Assembly (NCBI GenBank): GCA_044238145.1
Contig: JBIIDT010000007.1
Coordinates: forward strand, 1 to 64,000
Source: QWPN01 sp044238145
GTDB taxonomy: Bacteria > Planctomycetota > Planctomycetia > Pirellulales > UBA1268
DNA: 64,000 nt
Reading direction: 5' to 3'
Below, piece after piece: positions 46,996 to 53,904 of this stretch (the first letter of the stretch is position 1; each line of letters opens with the position of its first letter). The notes under the pieces are model-generated. The model was not told where the DNA came from, did no database searches, and was given only the letters and a program-made list of their open reading frames with translations. Position numbers and translations under genes: made by a program.

Positions 46996-47937
46996 ATGAT
47001 CGAGACCATCGACCTGACGAAGAAGTACGGCGACTTCTGTGCGCTCGAGTCGCTCGACCTGCGGCTCGCCCAGGGGGACCTGTTCGGCTTCATCGGCCCC
47101 AACGGCGCCGGCAAGACGACCACGATCCGCATCCTGTCCACGCTCCTGGCGCCGACCTGGGGCGAGGCCTACGTCTGCGGCCACTCCATCTACACGCACC
47201 CGCGCGAGATCCGCCGGGCGATCGGCTACATGCCCGACATCTTCGGGGTGTACGACGACATGCGGGTCATCGAGTACCTGGAGTTCTTCGCCGCCGCCTA
47301 CCGGATCGCGGGCCCCGCGCGGCGGCAGGTGGCGGAGCGGTCGCTCGAACTGGTGGATCTCGTCGCCAAGCGGGACGAACTGGTCACGAGCCTGTCCCGG
47401 GGCATGACCCAGCGGCTGGGGCTGGCGCGGGTGCTGCTCCACGACCCGCAGGTGCTGCTGCTCGACGAGCCGGCCAGCGGGCTCGACCCCCGCGCCCGGA
47501 TCGAGATGCGCGGCCTGCTCAAGCGGCTGCAGGGCATGGGGAAGACGATCCTCGTGTCGAGCCACATCCTTCCGGAGCTGGCCGACATCTGCAACCGGGT
47601 GGGGATCATCGAGTACGGCCGGCTCCTGGCCTGCGGGGACGTGCAGGACCTGCTCGCCCAGGTCCGCGGCCGCCCCACGCTCCGCATCCAGGTCGTGGGA
47701 TCGCCCGAGGCGGCGGCCCGGTCGCTGGAGCGGTGCCCCGAGGTCGCGGCCGTGACGGTCCGCGACGGCGAGGTGGTGGTCGCCATCGCCGACGGGGTGG
47801 TCGACCGGTCGCCGATCGCCGCCCGGCTCGTGGCCGACGGCCACGGCATCCTCGCGCTGCGGGAGCAGGAGGTGAACCTGGAGACGGCGTTCCTGGAACT
47901 CACCCGCGGTGCGTTGGCGCGGCCCGCCGACGCCTGA
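46996..47937 (+). CDS. ABC transporter ATP-binding protein
   Basis: This 313-residue protein has Walker A GPNGAGKTTT, a Q-loop region GYMPDIFGVYDDM, signature LSRGMTQRL, Walker B VLLLDEPASGLD and an H-loop SSHILPEL, plus a C-terminal domain after residue 220. This is the DrrA/NatA type used by two-component exporters. The permease is not encoded next to it; the preceding membrane protein may be its partner. The start is well placed after the 7-bp gap. The FKBP gene that follows has its own likely promoter. Confidence 0.9.
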   Translation: MIETIDLTKKYGDFCALESLDLRLAQGDLFGFIGPNGAGKTTTIRILSTLLAPTWGEAYVCGHSIYTHPREIRRAIGYMPDIFGVYDDMRVIEYLEFFAAAYRIAGPARRQVAERSLELVDLVAKRDELVTSLSRGMTQRLGLARVLLHDPQVLLLDEPASGLDPRARIEMRGLLKRLQGMGKTILVSSHILPELADICNRVGIIEYGRLLACGDVQDLLAQVRGRPTLRIQVVGSPEAAARSLERCPEVAAVTVRDGEVVVAIADGVVDRSPIAARLVADGHGILALREQEVNLETAFLELTRGALARPADA

Positions 47938-47950
47938 GTGGCGGGGATTT

Positions 47951-47959
47951 TGCTAGAGT
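47951..47959 (+). promoter_or_regulatory. Extended -10 promoter of the FKBP gene
   Basis: TGCTAGAGT forms an extended -10 element (TG-N-TANNNT) in the 51-bp gap. Transcription would begin near 47966, and GGAGG lies 8 nt before the ATG at 47989. Confidence 0.4.
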
Positions 47960-47988
47960 GGGGGCTTTCCGTTCCGGAGGCAAGTCGC

Positions 47989-48756
47989 ATGCGGATCCTG
48001 TTGGCCTGTGCCGTCGTCTTCGGTGCCGTCGCGGTGGCCCGGAGTCAGCCCCCCGAGCCGCTCGCCGCCCCCGGACAGGCCGGCGCCGCGACCCCCGCCG
48101 ACATGGGCTACGCGCTCGGCTATCGGATCGGCGAGCAGATCGCCGCCGAGCACAAGGAGATGGGCACGCCCGTCGACTTCGCGGCGCTCGCCAAGGGGCT
48201 CGCCGACGCGACGACCGGTGCGAAGCCGCAGCTCGACGAGGCCGGCTTCCGGCGGGCCCTCGCGGGCCTCGAGGACGCGATGCAGCGGCAGCAGGAGGCG
48301 TTCGCCGCGCGGATGCAGGCCGCCGCGAAGGCGAACCTTGAGAAGGGACGGAAGTTCCTCGCCGAGAACGGCGGCCGTAAGGGCGTGACCACGCTGCCCA
48401 GCGGCCTGCAGTACGAGGTGCTCGTGGAGGGCGCGGGACCGAAGCCGTCGGCCGACCACGACGTGATCGCCCATTACCGGGGCACGCGGATCGACGGCAG
48501 CGAGTTCGACGGCACCGACCCCAAGGGTGAGCCCGCCTCCTTCCCGCTCCGCGCCGTCGTGCCCGGGTGGCGGGAGGCGTTGCCCCTGATGAAGGCCGGC
48601 TCGAAGTGGCGGATCTACCTGCCGCCGGAACTTGGCTACGGACCGCAGGGCTCGCCGCCGGCCATCGAGCCCAACGAGGTGCTCGTGTTCGAGATTCAGC
48701 TGATCGGCAGCAAGCCCGGAGCGGCTCCGCCCGGCGGCGGGCCCGGGGGCCGCTGA
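47989..48756 (+). CDS. Exported FKBP-type peptidyl-prolyl isomerase (FkpA/Mip-like)
   Basis: This 255-residue protein has a signal peptide (about 1-20) and an N-terminal helical dimerisation domain (about 33-125: MGYALGYRIGEQIA, then KFLAENGGRKGVTTLPSGLQ). The FKBP domain includes VIAHYRGTRIDGSEFD, VVPGWREALPLMKAGSKWR and IYLPPELGYGPQG, with most active-site residues kept. A Gly/Pro-rich tail ends it. It speeds proline isomerisation during folding of exported proteins. GGAGG lies 8 nt before the ATG. Confidence 0.9.
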   Translation: MRILLACAVVFGAVAVARSQPPEPLAAPGQAGAATPADMGYALGYRIGEQIAAEHKEMGTPVDFAALAKGLADATTGAKPQLDEAGFRRALAGLEDAMQRQQEAFAARMQAAAKANLEKGRKFLAENGGRKGVTTLPSGLQYEVLVEGAGPKPSADHDVIAHYRGTRIDGSEFDGTDPKGEPASFPLRAVVPGWREALPLMKAGSKWRIYLPPELGYGPQGSPPAIEPNEVLVFEIQLIGSKPGAAPPGGGPGGR

Positions 48757-48782
48757 CCGCCATCCTGCGGGGAGGCCGCGTG

Positions 48783-50009
48783 GTGCGGGCATGGGCGATG
48801 GCGTGGCGGGTGGCGGCCGGCGTGGCCGTGGCCGCCGCGTTCGCCGTGGCGGCCGAGCCACGGGAGGACCGCCACGCGGCGGCTCGCGAGCGGATGGTCC
48901 GCGACGACATCGCCGCGGGCGGCGTCGTCGATCCGCGGGTGCTCGAGGCGTTGCGGCTCACGCCCCGGCACGAGTTCGTGCCCGCCGCCCAGCGGCACCT
49001 GGCCTACTTCGACATGTCGCTGCCGATCGGGGAGGCCCAGACGATCTCCGGGCCGTTCGTCGTGGCGTACATGACGGAGAAACTGGAGCCGAAGCCGACC
49101 GACCGCGTGCTGGAGATCGGCACGGGCAGCGGCTACCAGGCCGCCGTGCTCTCCCCGCTGGTGGGCATGGTGTACTCGATCGAGATCCACGAGCCGCTCG
49201 GAGAGAAGGCCGCCCGCACGCTCGCCCGGCTCGGCTACCGCAACGTGGTCACGAAGGTGGGCGACGGGTTTCTCGGGTGGCAGGAGCATGCCCCCTTCGA
49301 CAAGATCATCGTCACCTGCTCGCCGGAGGACGTGCCGCAGCCGCTCGTCGACCAGCTCGCGGAAGGCGGGCGGATGGTGATTCCGGTCGGTGAGCGGTTC
49401 GACCAGGCGCTCGTCCTGCTCGTCAAGAAGGACGGCAAGCTGCTGCGGGAGGCGCTGACGCCGACGCTCTTCGTGCCGATGACGGGCAGGGCCGAGGACG
49501 CGCGGGCGGTGCAGCCCGACGGCGGCCGGCCGGAGGTTCACAACGGCGGCTTCGAGGAGCCGCTGCCCGATTCGCGGCAGCCGGCGGCCTGGTACTACGG
49601 CCGGCAGATGGAGGTGGTCGAGGAGGCGGCCGTGCCGGAAGGCACGAAGTTCCTGCGGCTGACGAACGACCAGCCGGGACGGCCCGCGCAGGTGTTCCAG
49701 GGGTTTCCCGTCGACGGCTCGCGGGTCGGCCGGCTGCGGATCGAGGCCTGGCTGCGGGGCGACCGGCTGCGGCCGGGCGCCGTCGCCGACGAGATGCCAC
49801 GGATCGTCGTGCGGTTCCAGGACGCCGACCGGGCGCGGTCGAGCCTGGCCCGGATCGGTCCCTGGGAGGGCACCTTTCCGTGGGAGCGGAAGGCGGGGAC
49901 CGTGGTCGTGCCGACGTGGGCCCGGGAGGCGATCCTGCAGGTGGGCCTGATGGGCGCCACCGGCCGCCTCGACGTCGACGACGTACGGATCAGCGGCCAG
50001 GAACGTTGA
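48783..50009 (+). CDS. Exported protein-L-isoaspartate methyltransferase-like protein with C-terminal beta domain
   Basis: This 408-residue protein begins with a signal-like sequence (about 1-25, AWRVAAGVAVAAAFAVAAEP). A PCMT domain follows (about 40-235): RHEFVPAAQRHLAYFD, QTISGPFVVAYMTEKL and the SAM-binding VLEIGTGSGYQAAV (near 109). The last 165 residues form a jelly-roll-like domain (NGGFEEPLPDSRQPAAWYYG) of the kind seen in carbohydrate-binding modules. Normal PCMT enzymes repair isoaspartyl residues in the cytoplasm using SAM. Two GTGs (48780, 48783) are possible; the second lies 7 nt after GGAGG. The export prediction makes its methyl donor a puzzle. Confidence 0.8.
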   Translation: MRAWAMAWRVAAGVAVAAAFAVAAEPREDRHAAARERMVRDDIAAGGVVDPRVLEALRLTPRHEFVPAAQRHLAYFDMSLPIGEAQTISGPFVVAYMTEKLEPKPTDRVLEIGTGSGYQAAVLSPLVGMVYSIEIHEPLGEKAARTLARLGYRNVVTKVGDGFLGWQEHAPFDKIIVTCSPEDVPQPLVDQLAEGGRMVIPVGERFDQALVLLVKKDGKLLREALTPTLFVPMTGRAEDARAVQPDGGRPEVHNGGFEEPLPDSRQPAAWYYGRQMEVVEEAAVPEGTKFLRLTNDQPGRPAQVFQGFPVDGSRVGRLRIEAWLRGDRLRPGAVADEMPRIVVRFQDADRARSSLARIGPWEGTFPWERKAGTVVVPTWAREAILQVGLMGATGRLDVDDVRISGQER

Positions 50010-50106
50010 ACGGCCGCCGCGGCAGCTGGCCCGAAAACGACTTTTTCCCGAGCAAAAGCCGTTTTTCCTGGCGTTTCGTCCAGTCGGCAAACTTTTCCCA
50101 GCCTGC

Positions 50107-50134
50107 TTGATTTGCCTGACCCGCAAATTATCTT
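50107..50134 (+). promoter_or_regulatory. Possible promoter of the TIGR03000-type gene
   Basis: TTGATT (50107-50112) and TATCTT (50129-50134) are 16 bp apart in an AT-richer gap, giving a leader of roughly 80 nt. Confidence 0.35.
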
Positions 50135-50156
50135 TGACCTGCGAACGTGTCCGGCC

Positions 50157-50173
50157 CCCGAAAGCGTTTCGGG
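50157..50173 (+). promoter_or_regulatory. Hairpin in the leader of the TIGR03000-type gene
   Basis: CCCGAAA and TTTCGGG pair around a GCG loop. The hairpin lies about 47 nt before the start codon and could affect mRNA stability or translation; no U-run follows. Confidence 0.35.
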
Positions 50174-50219
50174 TCCGGTGGTGTCCGCGGCCGGCAAATC
50201 CACACGGAGAACGATCGAG

Positions 50220-51323
50220 ATGATGGCGCAGCGTCGTTGGATGAAGATTGCAGGAGTGTTCACGTTCGTCGCGGTCGCTGCGGCGGCCTGTGACGTGCAG
50301 GCCGGATGGCATCATCGCTATCGTGGCTACGGCTCGTCGGGCGGTTCGTCCGGTGGTTCGTCGGGCGGCTCGTCGGGTGGTTCGTCCGGCGGCAGCTACA
50401 GCTCCTACGGTGGCGGCTCCTCGGGCGGCAGCTACGGCTCGTACGGCTCCTACGGGTCGCACGGCAGCTGGGGCTCGCACCATGCCTACAAGCGTGCCAT
50501 GCGCGCCTACCGCCACGGCTCGTCGGGCGGCAGCTCCGGTGGCTCGGCCGGTTACAGCTACGGCTCGTCGGGTGGCAGCTCCGGCGGCAGCTCGGGTGGC
50601 TCGTCTGGCGGCTCGTCTGGCGGCTCGTCTGGCGGCTCCTACGGCGGCTATGCCGCTCCGGCCTACTCGTCGGGCATGCCGATCGAGTCGTACCGCGTGA
50701 TCGGCGAGACGCCCTCGATGACGGGTGGCGAGATCATCGGCACGCCGACCCCGGCCGCGACCGACTCGACCCGCACCGAGCAGGTGCCGGCCGACGGGGC
50801 GCTGTTGGTCGTCGAGGTGCCCGCCAACGCGAAGATCTTCGTGAACGGTGCCGAGACCTCGTCGCAGGGGACCGTGCGCCGGTTCCTGTCCCGCGGCCTC
50901 GTGGCCGGCAAGCAGTACGAGTTCGTCGTCCGCATGGCGGTTGATCGCGACGGCGGCCCGGCCGAGGAGACGCAGGTCGTCTCGCTCGCCGCGGGCAGCC
51001 GGTCGACGGTCTCCTTCGTGCCGGCGGCGGCCTCGGCGACCCCGGTGAAGACCAGCCTCACGCTGCACGTTCCGGCCGACGCCAAGGTCTGGCTGGCGGG
51101 TAGCGCGACCGCGTCGAGCGGCGCCGTGAGGCAGTTCGAGACTGCGACGCTCAAGGCCGGCCAGGCCTGGCGGAACTACGAGGTGCGCGTCACCGCCGTC
51201 GTCGACGGCAGCGAGCGGACCGTGTCGAAGACGATCGACCTGGCCGCCGGCGACGTGGTCGAGCTGACGCTCGACCCGTCCGTGCGGACCGCCGCGGCCG
51301 ACGCCACGGCGAGCCTTCGCTGA
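50220..51323 (+). CDS. Exported Ser/Gly-repeat protein with two TIGR03000-type domains
   Basis: This 367-residue protein has a signal peptide (about 1-28, cleavage near VQAGW). A low-complexity region of SSGG and SYG repeats with His/Tyr (about 31-150) follows, then two beta domains of about 75 residues. The first contains LLVVEVPANAKIFVNGAET and RRFLSRGLVAGKQYEFVVR; the second SLTLHVPADAKVWLAGSAT and WRNYEVRVTA. The pattern PADAKVxVxG ... F is that of TIGR03000, a domain found almost only in planctomycetes. It is probably secreted and structural or adhesive. It is monocistronic, ended by a strong terminator. Confidence 0.85.
   Translation: MMAQRRWMKIAGVFTFVAVAAAACDVQAGWHHRYRGYGSSGGSSGGSSGGSSGGSSGGSYSSYGGGSSGGSYGSYGSYGSHGSWGSHHAYKRAMRAYRHGSSGGSSGGSAGYSYGSSGGSSGGSSGGSSGGSSGGSSGGSYGGYAAPAYSSGMPIESYRVIGETPSMTGGEIIGTPTPAATDSTRTEQVPADGALLVVEVPANAKIFVNGAETSSQGTVRRFLSRGLVAGKQYEFVVRMAVDRDGGPAEETQVVSLAAGSRSTVSFVPAAASATPVKTSLTLHVPADAKVWLAGSATASSGAVRQFETATLKAGQAWRNYEVRVTAVVDGSERTVSKTIDLAAGDVVELTLDPSVRTAAADATASLR
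50334..50639 (+). repeat. In-gene Ser/Gly tandem repeats
   Basis: Codons for SSGG and related units (GGCTCGTCGGGC-like 12-mers) are repeated within residues 39-140. The two blocks (about 39-58 and 101-140) surround a less regular SYG/His segment. Such tracts change length by slippage. They are coding and carry no spacer pattern. Confidence 0.8.
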
Positions 51324-51352
51324 ACCGGTCGGAAGGGCGACCCTGAATCGCT

Positions 51353-51396
51353 GGCGCTCCCGCGCGGCCCCGTGCCGCGCGGGAGCGTCGCCTTTT
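51353..51396 (+). terminator. Intrinsic terminator after the TIGR03000-type gene
   Basis: GCTCCCGCGCGGC and GCCGCGCGGGAGC (51356-51368, 51374-51386) form a perfect 13-bp stem with loop CCCGT, extended by flanking GGC/GCC-type pairs, followed by GTCGCCTTTT. Confidence 0.85.
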
Positions 51397-51433
51397 ATGG
51401 GCGGGCTTCGGGTACCATGGGAGGGGCGGCACC

Positions 51434-53161
51434 ATGGCATATCGATCCCTCAAGAACGTCCTCGGCGAGACCAGCCTGGAGCGGAAGTGCCGCTTCCTCT
51501 TCGGGCTCTGCCTGTTCGTCCTCATCGCCGGCAGCTTCTGGTGGTACGGCAGCCGCACGGAGCAGATCGTCTACGCGACGACGCGGAACACCGGTCGCCA
51601 GCTCGTCGACGCCTACATGCTCCAATACCACTGGCAGAAGCTGGAGCCGGAGCAGAAGTACACCGACCTGATCCGGCGGCTGGCCAGCGACCTCGGCAAC
51701 CGGACCTTCGATGCCTCGCAGCTGCTGCGGCCGGACGCCGCGGGGGACGAGCGGGCGGCCTACAAGCGGCTCGACCTCGCGGTGCTCGAGTACTTCCGGG
51801 GCCGGGCCGCGCCGCCGGCGACCCCGGGCGGCGGCGCGGGGTTCGGGGGCGATGGCGGCGAGTACCGCGAGTTCCGCACCGAGGACAACTCGGAGTACCA
51901 CTACTACCAGCCGATCCGCGCCAAGCAGAACTGCCTCGTGTGCCATGAGTTCCGGGGCGGGGCGGTGGGGGCCGCGGCGGGGGCGGGCCGCGAGCGGCTC
52001 GCCGAAAACGACCTGATGGCCGTCGTGAAGGTGGTGATGCCCGACAAGGCGACCCAGGAGGCGATCAACCTCAACCGGGCGATCCTCCTCGCGACCGCGA
52101 TCATGACGGTCTTCCTCGCCATGCTGGCGGCCTATGCGATCGTGCGCTACGTGATCGTCAAGCCCCTCCAGCACCTCCGCGACGTGAGCGACGAGATCCG
52201 CCGCGGCAACGTGCAGGCCCGGGCCGAGATCCACACGGCCGACGAGTTCGAGGAGCTCGGCGTGGCCTTCAACCGCATGCTCCGCGGCCTGATCGACTCC
52301 CAGGAGGAGTTGCGGAAGACCAACGTGACCCTCGACGACAAGGTGGACGAGCTCGCCCAGGCGAACCTCAACCTCTACGAGACGAACCGGCTCAAGGGCG
52401 ACTTCCTGGCCACGATGAGCCACGAACTGCGGACGCCGCTCAACAGCATCATCGGCTTCTCTGACGTGCTCGGGTCGATCCAGTCGCTCGACGAGAAGCA
52501 GCGCCGGTACGTGGAGAACATCCGCACCTCGGGGCGGATGCTCCTGGAGATGATCAACGACATCCTCGATTTGGCCAAGATCGAGGCCGGCAAGATGGAG
52601 GTCCGGCCCGCGACCTTCCGCGTCGAGGCGGTCGTGTCGGCCCAGTGCGACATGGTCCGGCCACTGGCGGAGCGGAAGCGGATCGACCTCGCATACGACG
52701 TCGGCCCGGGGCTCGACGCCGTGGAGCAGGACCAGGCGAAGGTCCAGCAGATTCTCGCCAATCTGCTGTCCAACGCCGTCAAGTTCACGCCCGAGGGGGG
52801 GCAGGTGGAGGTGCTCGCCCGCGTCGAGGCGGCGGACGAGGGCCCGTCCGGCGATTTCGTGCTGGAGGTGCTCGACACCGGCGTCGGGATCGCCGACGAG
52901 GAACAGCAGACGATCTTCGAGAAGTTCCGCCAGGGGCGTGTCTTCCAGCAGGGGGACGACGCCATGACGCGGGAGTACTCGGGCACGGGACTCGGCCTGT
53001 CGATCGTCCGCGAGCTGTGCCGGCTGCTCGGCGGCGACGTGGCCGTCGAGAGCCAGCTCGGGCGGGGCAGCCGGTTCACGGTGCGGCTGCCGCTGCGGCT
53101 CGAGCCCGTGGACGCGGCCGCCGGCGTGGCGGCCGCCCCCACGGCCCGCGCGGCGGGCTGA
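51434..53161 (+). CDS. Membrane sensor histidine kinase with c-type heme motif
   Basis: This 575-residue protein has a first membrane helix (about 20-37), a periplasmic sensor of about 170 residues with a CLVCH heme-attachment motif (Cys167 to His171), and a second helix (about 212-236). A HAMP domain (about 237-290), a short coiled coil, a HisKA domain with phospho-acceptor His330 in TMSHELRTPLN, and an ATPase domain with LLSNAVKFTPEGG, DTGVGI and GTGLGLSIV follow. The heme motif in a DUF3365-like sensor suggests sensing of redox state or a gaseous ligand. No response regulator is adjacent. GGAGGGG lies 7 nt before the ATG. Confidence 0.9.
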   Translation: MAYRSLKNVLGETSLERKCRFLFGLCLFVLIAGSFWWYGSRTEQIVYATTRNTGRQLVDAYMLQYHWQKLEPEQKYTDLIRRLASDLGNRTFDASQLLRPDAAGDERAAYKRLDLAVLEYFRGRAAPPATPGGGAGFGGDGGEYREFRTEDNSEYHYYQPIRAKQNCLVCHEFRGGAVGAAAGAGRERLAENDLMAVVKVVMPDKATQEAINLNRAILLATAIMTVFLAMLAAYAIVRYVIVKPLQHLRDVSDEIRRGNVQARAEIHTADEFEELGVAFNRMLRGLIDSQEELRKTNVTLDDKVDELAQANLNLYETNRLKGDFLATMSHELRTPLNSIIGFSDVLGSIQSLDEKQRRYVENIRTSGRMLLEMINDILDLAKIEAGKMEVRPATFRVEAVVSAQCDMVRPLAERKRIDLAYDVGPGLDAVEQDQAKVQQILANLLSNAVKFTPEGGQVEVLARVEAADEGPSGDFVLEVLDTGVGIADEEQQTIFEKFRQGRVFQQGDDAMTREYSGTGLGLSIVRELCRLLGGDVAVESQLGRGSRFTVRLPLRLEPVDAAAGVAAAPTARAAG

Positions 53162-53186
53162 GGGGGGCCACATGGGGAGGGCGCGG

Positions 53187-53663
53187 ATGCCGCACGACGA
53201 CGACGGTGCCGAGGTCGTGCTGTTCACCGACGGGGCCTGCAGCGGCAATCCCGGCCCGGGAGGATGGGCGTTCATCCTCCGCCACCCCGGCAGCGGCCGC
53301 GAGACCCACGACTCGGGCGCGGAAGCCGAGACCACCAACAATCGCATGGAACTGATCGCGGTCGTGCAGGGCCTTCGTCAGCTGAAGCGGCCGACCGTCG
53401 TGGAACTCGTGACCGACAGCGTCTACGTCGGCACCGGCCTGGCCGAGTGGCTCCCGCGTTGGAAGCAGCAGGGCTGGAAGCGCAAGGAGAAGGGCCGCCT
53501 CGTGCCCATCAAGAACGAGGACCTGTGGCGGGAGCTCGACCGACTCGCCGCATCCCACACGATCCGCTTCTCCCACGTCGCCGGCCACTCGGGCCACCCC
53601 GAGAACGAGGCCTGCGACCGGATGGCCGTCGCCGCCTACAAGCGGCTGCAGGGGCGGGCGTAG
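53187..53663 (+). CDS. rnhA: Ribonuclease HI
   Basis: This 158-residue protein keeps all RNase HI catalytic residues: Asp15 in FTDGACSGNPGPGG, Glu55 in NNRMELIA, Asp77 in VTDSVYV and Asp144 in ENEACDRMA, with His134 in the flexible loop. The basic handle (WKQQGWKRKEKGRL) is present. It cuts the RNA strand of RNA-DNA hybrids. The ATG at 53187 is used because GGGGAGG lies 6 nt upstream; the ATG at 53172 lacks such a site. It is followed at once by a palindromic repeat. Confidence 0.95.
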   Translation: MPHDDDGAEVVLFTDGACSGNPGPGGWAFILRHPGSGRETHDSGAEAETTNNRMELIAVVQGLRQLKRPTVVELVTDSVYVGTGLAEWLPRWKQQGWKRKEKGRLVPIKNEDLWRELDRLAASHTIRFSHVAGHSGHPENEACDRMAVAAYKRLQGRA

Positions 53664-53669
53664 CGGCTC

Positions 53670-53800
53670 GGGGTTGCCCGTGTCCCCTCGCCGGACGTTC
53701 ACTTCGGCCCTCCCGGCCTCCGTTCACTGCGTGTCCGCGGCGCTCCGCCATCCATGGCTCCGCTTGCTCCCACAGCCCGCTCGGAGACACGGGCAACCCC
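53670..53800 (-). repeat. Palindromic interspersed repeat, copy 2 (inverted)
   Basis: This copy is flanked by a perfect 15-bp inverted repeat, GGGGTTGCCCGTGTC (53670-53684) and its complement (53786-53800). Read on the minus strand it contains the full core, from GGGCTGTGGGAGC to GAACGTCCGGCGA. It begins 7 bp after the rnhA stop. The rest of the gap to recG (53801-53904) has only a possible -10 box. Confidence 0.8.
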
Positions 53801-53892
53801 TCGTGGGGCAAGCCGTCGGTGCGTCCTGAACTTCGGAGCAGTTGTTTCCGGAGTCGATCATGCACGGGAGGTGGTTTCGCATCCGCACCGCT

Positions 53893-53898
53893 TACACT
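53893..53898 (+). promoter_or_regulatory. Possible -10 box directly before recG
   Basis: TACACT ends 6 bp before the recG ATG. If it is used, transcription would begin at or next to the start codon, giving a leaderless message. No Shine-Dalgarno is visible before the ATG, which agrees with this but does not prove it. Confidence 0.3.
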
Positions 53899-53904
53899 CT
53901 CCGC

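Noticed and set aside
50334..50639. CRISPR-like or minisatellite array
   Set aside because: The repeats are in-frame SSGG codons without spacers and continue into the coding sequence of a TIGR03000-type protein.
53800..53904. Longer recG start at 53842
   Set aside because: The extra 21 residues overlap repeat-flanking DNA and do not fit the RecG N-terminus, which begins at the ATG at 53905.
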